From: Delphinus delphis
Lineage: Eukaryota > Chordata > Mammalia > Artiodactyla > Delphinidae
Assembly: GCF_949987515.2 (NCBI RefSeq)
Contig: NC_082687.1
Span: 21,808,148 to 21,872,147, forward strand
Length of the DNA stretch: 64,000 nt
Direction: 5' to 3'
Both the position numbers and the translations under genes were made by a program. The notes beneath the pieces are model-generated. The model worked only from the letters and a program-made list of their open reading frames with translations, was not told the origin of the DNA and ran no database searches. Within the stretch, counting starts at the first letter, position 1, and each line of letters opens with the position of its first letter. Positions 49,200-61,095 of this stretch are shown in pieces.

Positions 49200-52100
49200 T
49201 TTCATTTCTGAAATATTTGACTTATGGAACCCTGACTCTCTGAATTTTCAGAGCCAATTCTTATGTCGGCCAAAGGACATTTTCAGCTGTTCCCTGCTAT
49301 CTTAATCTCCGAATGATGGACCTTCCCCCGCCTCTTCACCCCATGTGCTGTTCCAACACTGAAAAAGGGCTGACCTGCCAGTTATGTTTCTTGCCATCAG
49401 CTGCCACCTCCCTGCTGAGATCCACGCTCAGGGTGTCAACATGTGGTAAAATGCAGGTCTGCTCAACAGCCCTGTCCCTAGCCCACTTTTGGAATGCTTA
49501 CCAAAAGCAAGACAGCACTGGGAAGAATCAATCAAACTGGAGATGGTGCTATCAGTGCGTAACTCAGGACATCTGAGACAACCACCCACAATGGATGGAT
49601 TTTGTCTGCTTGGCCGGGCCACTTCATTTCAGGAGGACAAGTTTCTTCTGAGTGGACGGCGTGGTATCACGCCCAGGCTGAGCGCTTCCAGTGGCAATAT
49701 ATCTGTGGTCTAAACGGATGAGCTCTCTCACAGGCAGTCCGTGCATCTGCAGATCCTCAACACTCCCTTGTCAAAGGCACCAGACACACAGGCCAGGGAA
49801 ACCCTGGGAGTCTGGCCCCGAGTGAGCTTTCTGAGGTCGGTGTGTGCTTTTAATTGAGGAGGAATGTTACCGCAAAAAAATCCAGTGGCTTGTGGATGGA
49901 CTGATTGCCATCTGGGACAGTTGACGGTGAAGGCAAGTGCTTATCACAAAGATCTTTGCTCTTCAGAACAGCTGTTCCTCTCCTGAAGCCATCGTCGAGC
50001 TGGTGAGCTGGAAGGCTCAGAAACAAGGCGGGTATGTGACTGCAAGGACCTGGCACATCACGAGCTATGGAACAGTATCGCCATCTGCAAATGCTTCACT
50101 TTGTATGGAAGTAATTCACCGTGGCTGAAATATGTCCCGAAGGACGAACGACAGTGGGATCTAAAATCTTAGCTGGTTGGCCGATTCTGTTGTCTGCCAC
50201 AATGGAAGAGGCTCACAGATCAAAGCAATAATCTTTCCAGGGCTAATGTGAATCTTATGGGCACCAAGGGAGATCATTCTTGTTGCGAGTTCCATCCAGC
50301 ATATTTATCCAAAGGGGAGCTACTCTGCCAGTTCAGGCTTTGATGCAAGTCAAAAAAGCAGATGTGGCTACTCACTCTTGTCCTTTCTTATATACGCTGG
50401 GATGCTTTCTGTAGAGGTGTTGATTTCTGGATGCACCGGTATATTTTGCAGTCCCGTTAAAACCCAGAGACTGCTGCTTTGCAAATGTAAAGGAACATTT
50501 GGAACAGAAATGGGATGTTCATGCCAACCCTCCCTTTTTCTCTCAGTTGCTTTGACCCAGAGGTTCAAACTCAGGTTCCCTGGAAAAGCCCTGAATACAC
50601 ACACACACTCTCTCTCGTGTTCATATTCAGCTTGCGACTGGAGCAAGCCTAGCGGCATGTAAAACCTTTGAATATAGCTACGCTGAATGCTTCCTCAATG
50701 GCTCCCTAACTAATAAACACAGAACGTAAAAAAGAAAAGAACGGATGTCGTTTCTGGCCTAATTTTAAGAGACTGTGTTTTTAGGAATGAAGACTCGCCA
50801 GAGATGTTCCTACTGAGTTCCTCAAAGAAGAGAAAGCGGGTCACTCCAGAAACTGCCATACACAAGTCTCTGAATGAACTCTTTGGAAGTTTTTTCCGTA
50901 ATTAGTGTCTAGTCTGTGTCCCTGGAGAGCTCCGGGTGACCGCAGTGAATGACTTTTTGCTGAAAATGACTTTTCCTTTTTTTTGTGTGTGCTGGGCTGC
51001 AGTTTCAGCTGTGCTTTAACAATTACTTTTGTCTCATGAGTGCATTTTGAAGAGTGCAAGCATATATATATTTTTTTTTCCCAAAAAGGTTGACTTGTCT
51101 CTAGGGTCTCTGAAAAGGGACCGTAGTTTAGTCGCCATATCAGCTAGGAAGGTGTCCTCTGGTGAAGCCCATCAAGAATTCATGAACTAATTCTTTTGCA
51201 TTCATGGGACTCTTCCTGCCTCAGTTTCTGCTGAAGAGCTATGGGCAGCAAAGAAGTATGAGATGGCCTCTCCCATTTCCCCCCAACCCTGTGCCCGACA
51301 CCCCACTGCTGGGTACAGCGGATGTGAAGGGTACCTGTTCTATGATTCTGGACCCCATCACCCAGTTAATGACAATAACAAGGGGAGAGAGGGAGAGGAA
51401 GGTGGGGAAACTGGAAAGGAGCTTGTCTGTGGGGAGAGTATTGTCACGCTGAATCCCATTCCTTTAGAAGAAGGGGTGGGGAAGGGCTATCTCCCAGACC
51501 CAAGCCCAGCGAGGGGTTCCTGCAAGGGAAACCCCTCTCCCTCCATCACCAAGGAGATTCTGAACTATGCCTCCTGCAGGTGGGACTCAGAGAGAGCAGA
51601 CTCAGGCCTTAGAAAAGCTAAGGCAGGCCGTGGACTCAGGTCTCCTGCCCGCCTGGAGTCTGAAGAGAGGAGGCCGATGGCCTGCGTGGGGTCAGAGGCT
51701 GGAAACAGCTGCTGTACCGGAGACGGGTGTCAGGGCAGGTGACGTGTGAGGGTCCCAGAGGTGGCCACGTGGGGAGTAGCAGTACCGGGCTCAACTTGGG
51801 CCCTATCCAAAAAGACCTCCTGGAGCGGTGAGAGCACCTCGGCAGATAGCGCGAAGGCTGCAGGAGGCCTCGTGGGTAAGCAACGGAGGCCCATCTGTCC
51901 TGAGTGATGGGGATTACAAGAGAGAAGGGCTCTGCAGAGAAAAAAAAAATCCTTTTGTCGGTGTTTGGAATCTAAAGGGACTCTTGGAACTGTCCGTTAC
52001 CTAAGAGTGAGCAGAAAAGTCCTGCTGGAATTGTCATCCCCAGGCAGGGGGCTGTTACACCCACGCCAGACGGTTCAGGCAGAGCAGCAAAAAGCAAGAT

Positions 52101-53330
52101 GCATTTTACACACATCACAAATCATGTTGGCTCAACACATTAAATACACGATACTCCCCGAAAGGTTCAGAGTGGATAGGAAGTTTCCCAGAGGAAACCT
52201 ACACCACGTTTCAATTCAACTGGCCGAGTTTGAGCCTATTAGCCTACATAACAATTCATGGGTACTGCTTCCTTCTGCGACGTCTGAAGACCGGGTCTCC
52301 TGGCCAAACACATGATACCATGTGCTCCTCAGAACGTATCGGGGCAGATCTGGGAGACCTTGACTCCGTCCATCTCCTCCCTTTCTAGCTTCTAGTTCCC
52401 TCCACCCTCCACCCCATGGGCTGACTGCTGGTTCCTTCCAGTTTGAGGTGGAAGGAGCGGCAAGGGGGTAACAATCTAGACACAGCACTAGAGGACTTGT
52501 GTGGTGACTCAATAAAGGAAACGGATGGTGGGGTCAGTGACTTTCCTTGGAAGACAAAGGGAAGGTTTCAGACCCTCTTGAGAAGGTGCGGAGTGGCGCG
52601 GGATGTTTTAGGGAAGGAGTGATAGAGTCTTCTCCTTTTGTGTCTTTCTCTAGCTCCTGTCTGGAGTTTCCAAACACACCGGGCTGTTTGTTCAGCTGTG
52701 TTTTCCTTTGGTCCTAAGGAACTTCTTTCCTTGCTGAAGCCAATCCAACCAGCTGCAGCCTGGGCTTGGGGAGTCAGCAGGCAGAGTATGGTTTTGGTGC
52801 AACTGGGTGGGCAGATGAAGCTGGGTGAGTGACATCAGGGCATGCATACAAATGACCCCTTGCACCAACGTGGAGGAGAAACACTGTGATTTGGGGCTGC
52901 CGTGTGAGGTTATAAAAGCTGAAATGTCAGAAACGTTAAAGATATGCATACAAGAACGTCTTTCTCCCAAATGTCAGACTGCCTACCAGTTTGCATTTCC
53001 TTTCCTTTGTAAACGTTTTTCTTTTCTTGGGAGCTGAAGATGATCGCTTAATGCCAGATTTTTCCATCTTTACTCTAAGGGCAATCTGTTCTATGCTGTT
53101 TCCCCTTGAGGCTGAAATGACTTTTACGCGCATTTGATCGACTATACAGCAAGACTGTTTGCCAGGAAAGGAAGAACGGAGGTAGGGATGAGAATGCAAG
53201 CTGAAACTAAGCACATTTTTGGCCTTTCAGAGATTTAGAAAAATGGAGGAAAAGAGGAAAAAAATGAAATGAGAACTGTGTGCGTTTTCTCCCCTTTTGC
53301 ATCTTCTGAGCATAGCTATGCATGGCGTCG
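49200..53330. other. Repeat-poor intron block
   Basis: About 4.1 kb with no recognised L1, L2, SINE or DNA transposon, unlike the rest of the intron. It includes a GC-richer part (51.2-52.6 kb). No exon with paired splice sites on the gene strand was found. It may hold regulatory sequence. The open frames on the plus strand at 51204-51749 are not supported as genes. Confidence 0.45.
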
Positions 53331-53344
53331 TAGAGCCAGCTAGC

Positions 53345-53560
53345 TGCTCCTTCGAATTCCAGCTCCACCTGTCACTAGCTTATGACCTCAGGTCAGTTAC
53401 TTTTAATCTCTCAGTGCTGCTGTTTCTGCATCAGGAAAATGAAGTTAAAAATAACATTTACCTCATAGGGTTGTCGTGAGCTAATACATGTAAACAACAT
53501 AAAAGGGTGCCTGGTACAGAGTTGGTGTTATGTATTTGTTACCTACTGTTGCTTCTTCAT
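53345..53560 (+). mobile_element. MIR SINE
   Basis: Clear MIR order: cgaattccagctccacctgtcactagc, tgacctcaggtcagttactt, ctgcatcaggaaaatgaag, tacctcatagggttgtcgtgagc, ggtgcctggtacagag. Confidence 0.85.
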
Positions 53561-53979
53561 TTTCTAGTAATTTCCTGGATCTGCAGAGATGTGAGGTAGG
53601 AAAGGATAAGGTAGAAAAACGTCAGGTCCAACCTCCAGTGGGTTATTTGTGATTTGTAGCAATATCGTATCCCAACTATACTTCTTTCACCATCTGCATT
53701 TTTTTCTATAGCATTAGAGAAATGGTTACAATAACACTGATAAGAACTTGAATCTTTTTGCTCATTTATTCATGCATCCGTGTTTGTTCATTTATTAATT
53801 ATTTATTTGAGTTAGGGCACTAGGCAGTGTACAAACCTGTACAGAGGAAAGAATTTTCCCCTTAAGTAATCTACAGCCATTTAGTTAGTGGTATAAACCA
53901 TTAACATCTAATCAGAATGACTGTGCTTGGAATATTCTGTGAAATCCCAATAAATAAAACTAATCAGAAATAAAATATC

Positions 53980-54345
53980 ATATGATATCACTTTTATGTG
54001 GAATCTAGAAAAAACGACACAAATGAACTTATTTACAAAACAGAAACAGACTCACAGACATAGAAAACAAACTTATGGTTACAGAGGGGAAGAGGGGGAG
54101 GGATAAACTGGGAATTTGGGATTAACATATACACACTACTATATATAAAACAGACAAACAACGAGGACCTACTATAAAGCACAGGGAACTATATTCAATA
54201 CCTTGTAATAACCTATAATGGAAAAGAATCTGAAGAATATATATATGTATATATATATGTTTATACATATATAAAAAACTGAATCACTTTGCCGTACACC
54301 TGAGACATTGTCAATCAACTATACTTCATTAAAAATGAAATAAAT
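53980..54345 (+). mobile_element. L1 3' UTR fragment
   Basis: The text gatatcacttttatgtggaatctag, gcacagggaactatattcaataccttgtaataacc and caatcaactatacttcatt is L1 3' UTR in the plus direction, with an internal AT-rich microsatellite near 54238-54275. Confidence 0.85.
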
Positions 54346-55089
54346 GGTCTAGGAAGAGTATTTTGTGAGAAAAATTCAGTTTCTGTACTAAGAGACTGAT
54401 GTCTTTAGCCATACTCATATATAGTTTCAGTCTTCAAACTATAGGTGTGGTCTCACACCTCGTCTCTTCATCTTTACCAAGACCTTCCTTTGAAATTACC
54501 TGGCATTTTTCCTTCTGTTGTGAACAGAAGCTCCCTGTTGAACCTTAGATCAAACACTTTTATCTCAAGTCATTCCGTAAACATCTGCTAAATGCCTGCT
54601 ATGGACCTAAACACTCTGAGTCTATTTTAGCCAAAACTGTCTGGGATTATGAATTATATGGATACAGACTTTAATTTCCTATTTCATTTTTGGTTGTGTT
54701 TTAACCCATAAACTGTGCCTTTTCATTTGTCATCTGGGCTTTACTAAGATGGATGAAGTACATAGCCACTTTTCAAAATAAGGAATCTAACAGAAAATCA
54801 AACAATCATTTCATTGCAAGAAATAAAGTAGGATCCATTTTTGATTTGGTTCTTTTTATGGGCTCAAAAAAGGCTCATGCCTTACATGTTTTTGAACTGC
54901 TAGCAACATTTTATGAGGCCTTCCAATATACTTCACTTAGACCACTAATGGTGATATGCCTGATGGTAACTGGTCACAATTTTCATATGGTGAAAATCAA
55001 AAGTTTATCATGGTAACGATTAAATGACCTTTAAGGTTTTTTTTTTTTTTTTTTTAAGGTTCTTATATCCCTAAATTACTAGGATTCTA

Positions 55090-55585
55090 AATCTGTGTTC
55101 TCCAATATGGTAGCCACTGGCCACACGTGCTTCTGAGTACTTGAAATGGGGCTAGTCTAAACTGAGATGTGATCTAAGAATAAAATACACACCAGGTTTT
55201 GAAGAGTTACTATAAAAAAAGAATAAAATATTTTGGATATATTGGGTTAAATAAAAATATTATTGGGCTTCCCTGGTGGCGCAGTGGTTGAGAGTCCGCC
55301 TGCCGATGCAGGGGACACGGGTTCGTGCCCCGGTCCAGGAAGATCCCACATGCCACGGAGCGGCTAGGCCTGTGAGCCATGGCCGCTGAGCCTGCGCGTC
55401 CAGAGCCTGTGCTCTGCAACGGGAGAGGCCACAACAGTGAGAGGCCCACGTACCGCAAAAACAAAAAAAAAATCATTAAAATGAACTTTACCAACTTATT
55501 ATTTTTATGTTACTGTGGCTATTGAGAATTTGAAATTACTTCTGTGGCTTGCATTATATTAATACTAGACAGTACCACTCTAGAC
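55090..55585. mobile_element. hAT-type DNA transposon split by a SINE
   Basis: Left part tgtgttctccaatatggtagccactggccacacg ... ataaaatattttggatatattggg; right part actgtggctattgagaatttgaaattac ... gacagtaccactctag. Its ends pair as those of the element at 12.05 kb do. Confidence 0.65.
55265..55470 (+). mobile_element. CHR-type SINE inside DNA transposon
   Basis: Full CHR structure from ggcttccctggtggcgcagt to an A-rich tail. Target duplications are unclear because both flanks are A/T-rich. Confidence 0.92.
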
Positions 55586-55852
55586 CTTCAAAACAAATGG
55601 ATCAAAATCTCTCTTTAAGGACTTTTTAATGTTTATGGCCAATGTTTCAATACTGAGGTCCTTATGCCTCTAAAAGTCAAGTTAAAACTCATACCTACCA
55701 AAAACTAATAAACCCTACATGGGTGGATATTTACCACCAAGTTCCTCTCGAAATTACCCTCTGTCGAGGTCCTGTGAAAGTTCTATGGTTACAATACTGA
55801 ATGTTCATCCCCATGGTTACTGTCTCAACTACATCAAAAGATTATCAGCAAA

Positions 55853-57291
55853 GGAGGCAAGAATATACAATGGAGAAAAGACAGCCTCTTCGATAAGTGG
55901 TGCTGGGAAAACTGGACAGCTACATGTGAAAGAAGGAAATTAGAACACTCCCTAATACCATGCACAAAAATGAACTCAAAATGGATTAAAGACCTAAATG
56001 TAAGGCCAGACACTATATAGAGGAAAACATAGGCAGAACACTCTATGACATAAATCACAGCAAGATCCTTTTTGACCCACCTCCTAGAGAAATGGAAATA
56101 AAAACAAAAATAAACAAATGGGACCTAATGAAACCAAAAAGCTTTTGCACAGTAAGGGAAAACATAAACAAGACGAAAAGACAACCCTCAGAATGGGAAA
56201 AAATATTTGCAAATGAAGCAGACAAAGGATTAATCTCCAAAATTTACAAGCAGCTCATGCAGCTCAATATCAAAAAACAACCCACCCAATCCAAAAATGG
56301 GCAGAAGACCTAAACAGACATTTCTCCAAAGAAGACATACAGATTGCCAACAAACACATGAAAGGATGCTCAACATCACTAATCATTAGAGAAGTGCAAA
56401 TCAAAACTACAATGAGGTATCACCTCACACCAGTCAGAACGGCCATCATCAAAAAATCTACAAACAATAAATGCTGGAGAGGTTGTGGAGAAAAGGGAAC
56501 CCTCTTGCACTGTTGCGGGAATATAAATTGATACAGCCACTATGGAGAACAATATGGAGGTTCCTTAAAAAACTACAAATAGAAGTACCACATACCCAGC
56601 AATCCCACTACTGGGCATATACCCTGAGAAAACCATAATTCAAAAAGAGTCATGTACCAAAATGTTCATTACAGCTCTATTTACAATAGCCTGGAGATGG
56701 AAACAACCTGAGTGTCCATCAACAGATGAATGGATAAAGAAGATGTGGCACATATATACAATGGAATATTACTCAGCCATAAAAAGAAACGAAATTGAGT
56801 TATTTGTAGTGAGGTGGATGGACCTAGAGTCTGTCATACAGAGTGAAGTAAGTCAGAAAGAGAAAAACAAATACCGTATGCTAACACATATATATGGAAT
56901 CTAAAAAAAAAAAAAAAAGAAAAAGAAAAAAAAGGTTCTGAAGAACCCAGGGGCAGGACAGGAATAAAGATGCAGATGTAGAGAATGGACTTGAGGACAT
57001 GGGGAGGGGGAAGGATAAGCTGGGACGGAGTGAGAGAGTAACACTGACATATATACACTACCAAATGTAAAATAGATAGCTAGTGAGAAGCAGCCGCATA
57101 GCACAGGGAGATCAGCTCGGTGCTTTGTGACCACCTAGAGGGGTGGGATAGGGAGGGTGGGAGGCAGACGCAAGAGGGAGGGGATATGGGGACATATGTA
57201 TACATATAGCTGATTCACTTTGTTATAAAGCAGAAAGTATCACACCATTGTAAAGCAATTATACACCAATGAAAATGTTAAATTAAAAAAA
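55853..57291 (+). mobile_element. 5'-truncated L1 with perfect 17-bp duplication
   Basis: AAAAGATTATCAGCAAA is identical at 55836-55852 and 57292-57308. The body holds the last third of ORF2 (plus-strand peptides such as [19 protein letters not shown] at 56092 and WIKKMWHIYTMEYYSAIK at about 56740, with frame breaks between), then the 3' UTR with an A-rich patch (56907-56931) and an A tail. About 1.44 kb, opposite in direction to the host gene and to the L1 at 16.5 kb. Confidence 0.95.
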
Positions 57292-58022
57292 AAAAGATTA
57301 TCAGCAAATACACCAAAATGTTAAGAGTGATTATTTCTGGGTAGTGGGGTACTGCGTGACTTTTGCATTCTTTTTTTATTCTCTTCTTCATTTCTGAGTC
57401 TTTCAATGACGAGGACTGTTATGTTTCTTCATCAGAAAAATGCGTCTTTAAATATCAGTGTGAATGATTTTCTGAACTGCATAAACATCACGAATATGTA
57501 AAAAAGAGACCAACTTAAAAGGGAATATCCCAACATGCTTTCATCTGCTCTGCTCCATTTCCAAATATTCTATAGTGAATAGGTTACTTCCATCAAGGGA
57601 AAAAACACACCTCCTTTAAAACCTGAAATATTCATCCACCTGTTTAACCTTAAACCTAAGTTAATTTGCATGCTGATTTTTTTAGAACTCCTTTTATCTC
57701 TGCTGTATTAGACGGTAGAGTAAATACTTTAGGTTTGAGCTTCAACCGTATGCTAACATAGCTATTTTAATATTTTTATAACTACCCTCAACCAGAACAG
57801 CATTTAGCTTGAGTCTATGCAAGAGATGCGGAAGAAACCCTAAAGATATTTTAATACCTCACTATGCGTAGGGGTTTAGGTTGTACTGCAAGGATGCCCA
57901 TCTAAAGGGGTTCCACTTGCATCTGAGTCCTGCAGCAACGGGTTTGGGGGAGAACCCTCCTGCATGCTGCCCAGACCAGCTCAGAATGCCACCTGCACAC
58001 TCGGGAGGGCTCAAGCCTGTGT

Positions 58023-58047
58023 ACACACACACACACACACACACACG
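58023..58047. repeat. (AC)n microsatellite
   Basis: Alternating AC for about 25 bp. Confidence 0.9.
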
Positions 58048-58399
58048 CACATGAGTGAGTGGGTTGTGCCCTATCCAGTGGGCAGTGGCTCTTCTCACCT
58101 GCCTTCCACTTTCAGAGGCCAGCACCACCACCTGGCCTGGTTTCTGGGTACCATGGGGGGTGTGCAGTGCTGTGGCACCGGCGTGTGTAGGTGGGTGACA
58201 CACACAGCTAGCACTGTTGTGTGCCCTGCTGGCTCTGGAGTAAGCTGGGCTTCTCAAGGCCCATCAGATATGATTGTTTAGCCTAGCAACGTTCTATTCA
58301 TTTAATTTTTCTTTCTTCTTGAGGAAAAGGGCCTTTTTCCAATTCCCGCGAGGCAACAGCCTTTTGGAATACGGCACTGGCATGCGGCGCAGAACTTAC

Positions 58400-58610
58400 T
58401 GTTGGTGGTGAAGATGATTTCTCCCTCCTGCGGGGTGGGATCTGTATCCTGGACCACCTGCAAGGCTCCCACGGTCCGGACAGCAGGGTCCAAAGTGACT
58501 GAGCTTTCATTTACGGTTGTGTCGCTTGCGCCGGTGATCTGGTTGGTTGACGGACCTCCCAGAGATCCCTCGAAGTCAGTGGGCAAGTCGTCCATGCAGT
58601 CGGCATTGGG
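58400..58610 (-). CDS. Coding exon of an unrecognised gene
   Basis: Minus strand: acceptor tccttttctgctcctgtcag, then a 211-bp exon, then donor A|gtaagt. It starts in phase 0 (CCC AAT GCC GAC TGC) and is open for 70 codons plus one base. The peptide begins PNADCMDDLPTDFEG, continues through VNESSVTLDPAVRTVGALQ and VVQDTDPTPQEGEIIFTTN, and carries only one Cys. It is rich in Asp, Glu, Thr and Ser, with no membrane segment, signal peptide or zinc-finger pattern, so a disordered regulatory region is likely. The leftover A joins GT of the exon at 15947-16065 to make Ser. Both splice sites are near consensus. The gene family was not recognised. If the donor is not used, the frame continues 32 codons to a stop at about 58302-58304, with a short Cys-rich, basic end. 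Confidence 0.75.
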
Positions 58611-60190
58611 CTGACAGGAGCAGAAAAGGACCTATCTTAGTGTATATCATCAAGTTAGAGATGAGATGTCTACAGCCTAAATATTTTGTCCTGAGGGAAA
58701 ACCAAGTTCTTTACTGTTTTCTTCCTGAACCACTTTATTTAAAGACAATCCACATATAGTTCCTGTAATTAACATGAAAACATCTTCCAAAATTTTCTTT
58801 CCAAAGGTTCCGTTTAGATCTACAGACAAGGTTTTAATTCCAGGGGTAGCAGTAGCCATACATTAATATAATTACATAGGGAGAATAATATGATACTTAT
58901 TTATAATGACAGCTCTTCCTTATCTATAGTGTTTACTTCTTGTATAGGAAGTAGCTGACAGCCTGATAATTAGCCCCAAAGACCCATGTGTTGTTTACAA
59001 ATAGACTGATGGCATGAGAGGGGAGACAGAATCTGACTCGTGCATCAGAGATACACACATATACCTAAACAAACGCACACACAAACACAAGAGCACAGGG
59101 TGAGGTGCTGTTAAACATAAGCTCAAAAACCACCTGCAGAGCAAAGCCCTATTTACATAACATTCAATTGATCGTACATTTGTCAAATCTTCTAAGTTAA
59201 AACCTTAGAATCATAAAACTAGGGTGAGACCATCTACTTTAATTACCCACTCACTACAGGACTCTCCCTCCCAATATTCCTCACAGCTCCACTTGAAAAA
59301 CGTAGAGACCGGGGTCTCTCGTGCCTCGCGAGGCAGCCCGGGTCGGCCAGCTTCTCTTAGCGGGCAGCGGGGCAGTTTGACTCTTCGGTCTCAGTTCTGC
59401 TGGCTGAAGTGGTGTTGAATATATTGATATCTCTTCCACAAACAGCTTGTAAAACATGATTTTCAGTTGTTCTGCCTCTGACCAAACTCATAAAAATGAT
59501 TTTTTAAAGGTGGTGGAGGAGAGATACGGTCTTGAGAAGCACTAAGAATGGCTGTTAACCACACGTTTTGCTCCACGCTGGAGAGTGACATTGCCTTGAG
59601 CGACGACAATGACACGGTTTTGCACCCCGTCCAAGGATGCAGATCAGGGTGGGCAGGCTTGGGTGAGGAGAATCCTAGGTTGACACTGTTTGAATTAACA
59701 CCACAATGACTAGATTGTGTGCAAACTTCATTGAAAGAGAAAATCTACCACTCACGGGCTCATGGGGAGCACAAGGCAAGAAATCCAAACTGCTGGACTC
59801 TTGTCCTGGATTTCCACTCTCAAGCCAAGTCTCCCAAGCCCCGCACCTGTGTTTCCAACAGTCAGCTGGAAATCTCCATCATCCCACAAAAACCTCAGAT
59901 TCAGCTCATTCCCTTTCCCCCACATTCTCTTTGTGTTCTGCCGGCTTCATCTCTATTGGCAGTGGGCCAATTCCTTGAAATTCGAGTTGTTGAAAGTCAA
60001 CCCATTGAATGACTGATCCTCCAAGTTTACTGACTGAGATTATTGGACATGAGCGGGTATGTTCTGAACGTTTCTTACCCCATTACCAATTCCCAATCTC
60101 CCTCTAGTTTCTTCCCCGGTATACTTCATTCTCCACTTTTTCACCAGAGCACTCTTTCTTTTTTTAAAAAAAAGCACAGGTATGATTCTT
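58611..60190 (-). other. Start of the preceding intron, no elements recognised
   Basis: Nothing recognisable as exon, RNA gene or interspersed repeat. Scattered short open frames (for example 59706-60016, plus strand, three overlapping frames) lack splice signals or coding features. Confidence 0.4.
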
Positions 60191-60194
60191 TTTC

Positions 60195-61095
60195 TTTTTT
60201 TCCTCCTAAAGAATAAATTACAAGCTCCTTAGTATAGCAAAACAGGCACCGTACAGTCTGACCCAAGCCTTCTTTTCTGGCCCTACCTTCAGCCTTTGGA
60301 AACACACAGAATAAACCATATATTCCCCATTTCAGCACCTTAGCATATGCTGCTCTTCCACTCGGGATGACAGTTGCCCAAATCATCATCCCCTTCCCCT
60401 CTCCCATCCCAAGGTCTCAAACTAACCCTGGTGAACTCCTAATCATCCCTCAATTCCCAGGCCAAATGTCTCTTTTCTAAGCAGCGCTCCCTCCCAGTAG
60501 TCATCTTTGATACTGTAACTCTTTTCACACTTCTCCCACTGTTACAGTCATTTGTTACTGTGTTAGTCTCACTCTACTAGTCCACAAGCTTTTTTTTTTA
60601 ATTCCGGTTTTACTGAGCTATAATTGGCATGGCATCTTGTATTAGTTTAAGTTGTACAACATGATGATTTGATACGTGTGTAGGTTGCAAAACCATCACC
60701 ACAATAAGTTTAGTTAACATCCATCACCTCACATGATTACAAAATTTTTATTCTTGTGATGAGAACTTTTAAGATCTACTCTCTTAGCAACTTTCAAATA
60801 TACAACACAGTGTTGTGTACTGTATTAGAGTCACTGTGCGGTGCATTACGTCCCCGGGACTTACTTATTTCATAACTGGAAGTTTGTACCCTCTGACCCC
60901 CTCACCCATTTCACCCTCCCCACCTCCTGCCCCTGGCAACCACAGATCTCTTCTCTGTTTCTTTTCCACGTAGGTTCCACATACAAGTGAGACACTTCAA
61001 GTGAAGCAACTACACTATATTGACCTTGAGTTCCAAGCCCTCACATAGTGCCTGACAATTATTAAGTGCTCAGTAAATGCTGATTTGGAAATTTT
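60195..61095 (+). mobile_element. L2 LINE 3' end, split
   Basis: Left part includes ggccaaatgtctcttttctaagcagcgctccctccc and ttactgtgttagtctcactctactagtccacaagc. Right part is ccctcacatagtgcctgacaattattaagtgctcagtaaatg. Together they are the L2 tail, interrupted by an L1M piece. Confidence 0.75.
60590..61000 (-). mobile_element. L1M 3' fragment inside L2
   Basis: Starts with T9, then ccggttttactgagctataattggcatgg, aaccatcaccacaataagtttag and cccctggcaaccacagatctc: a reverse L1M 3' end that landed in the L2. Confidence 0.8.

Larger units (their letters stand above)
16066..58399 (-). other. Inferred 42.3-kb last intron of the gene
   Basis: Bounded by the donor gtaagt at 58399-58394 and the acceptor ...ccccaccag at 16066 (both minus strand). 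It is filled with L1, L2, MIR, DNA transposons and SINEs. No further convincing exon was found inside on either strand, but small exons could be missed. Confidence 0.6.

Noticed and set aside
51204..51749. Overlapping plus-strand open frames of 159, 82 and 60 codons
   Set aside because: The region is GC-richer, which lengthens chance frames. Three frames open together argues against one of them being coding.
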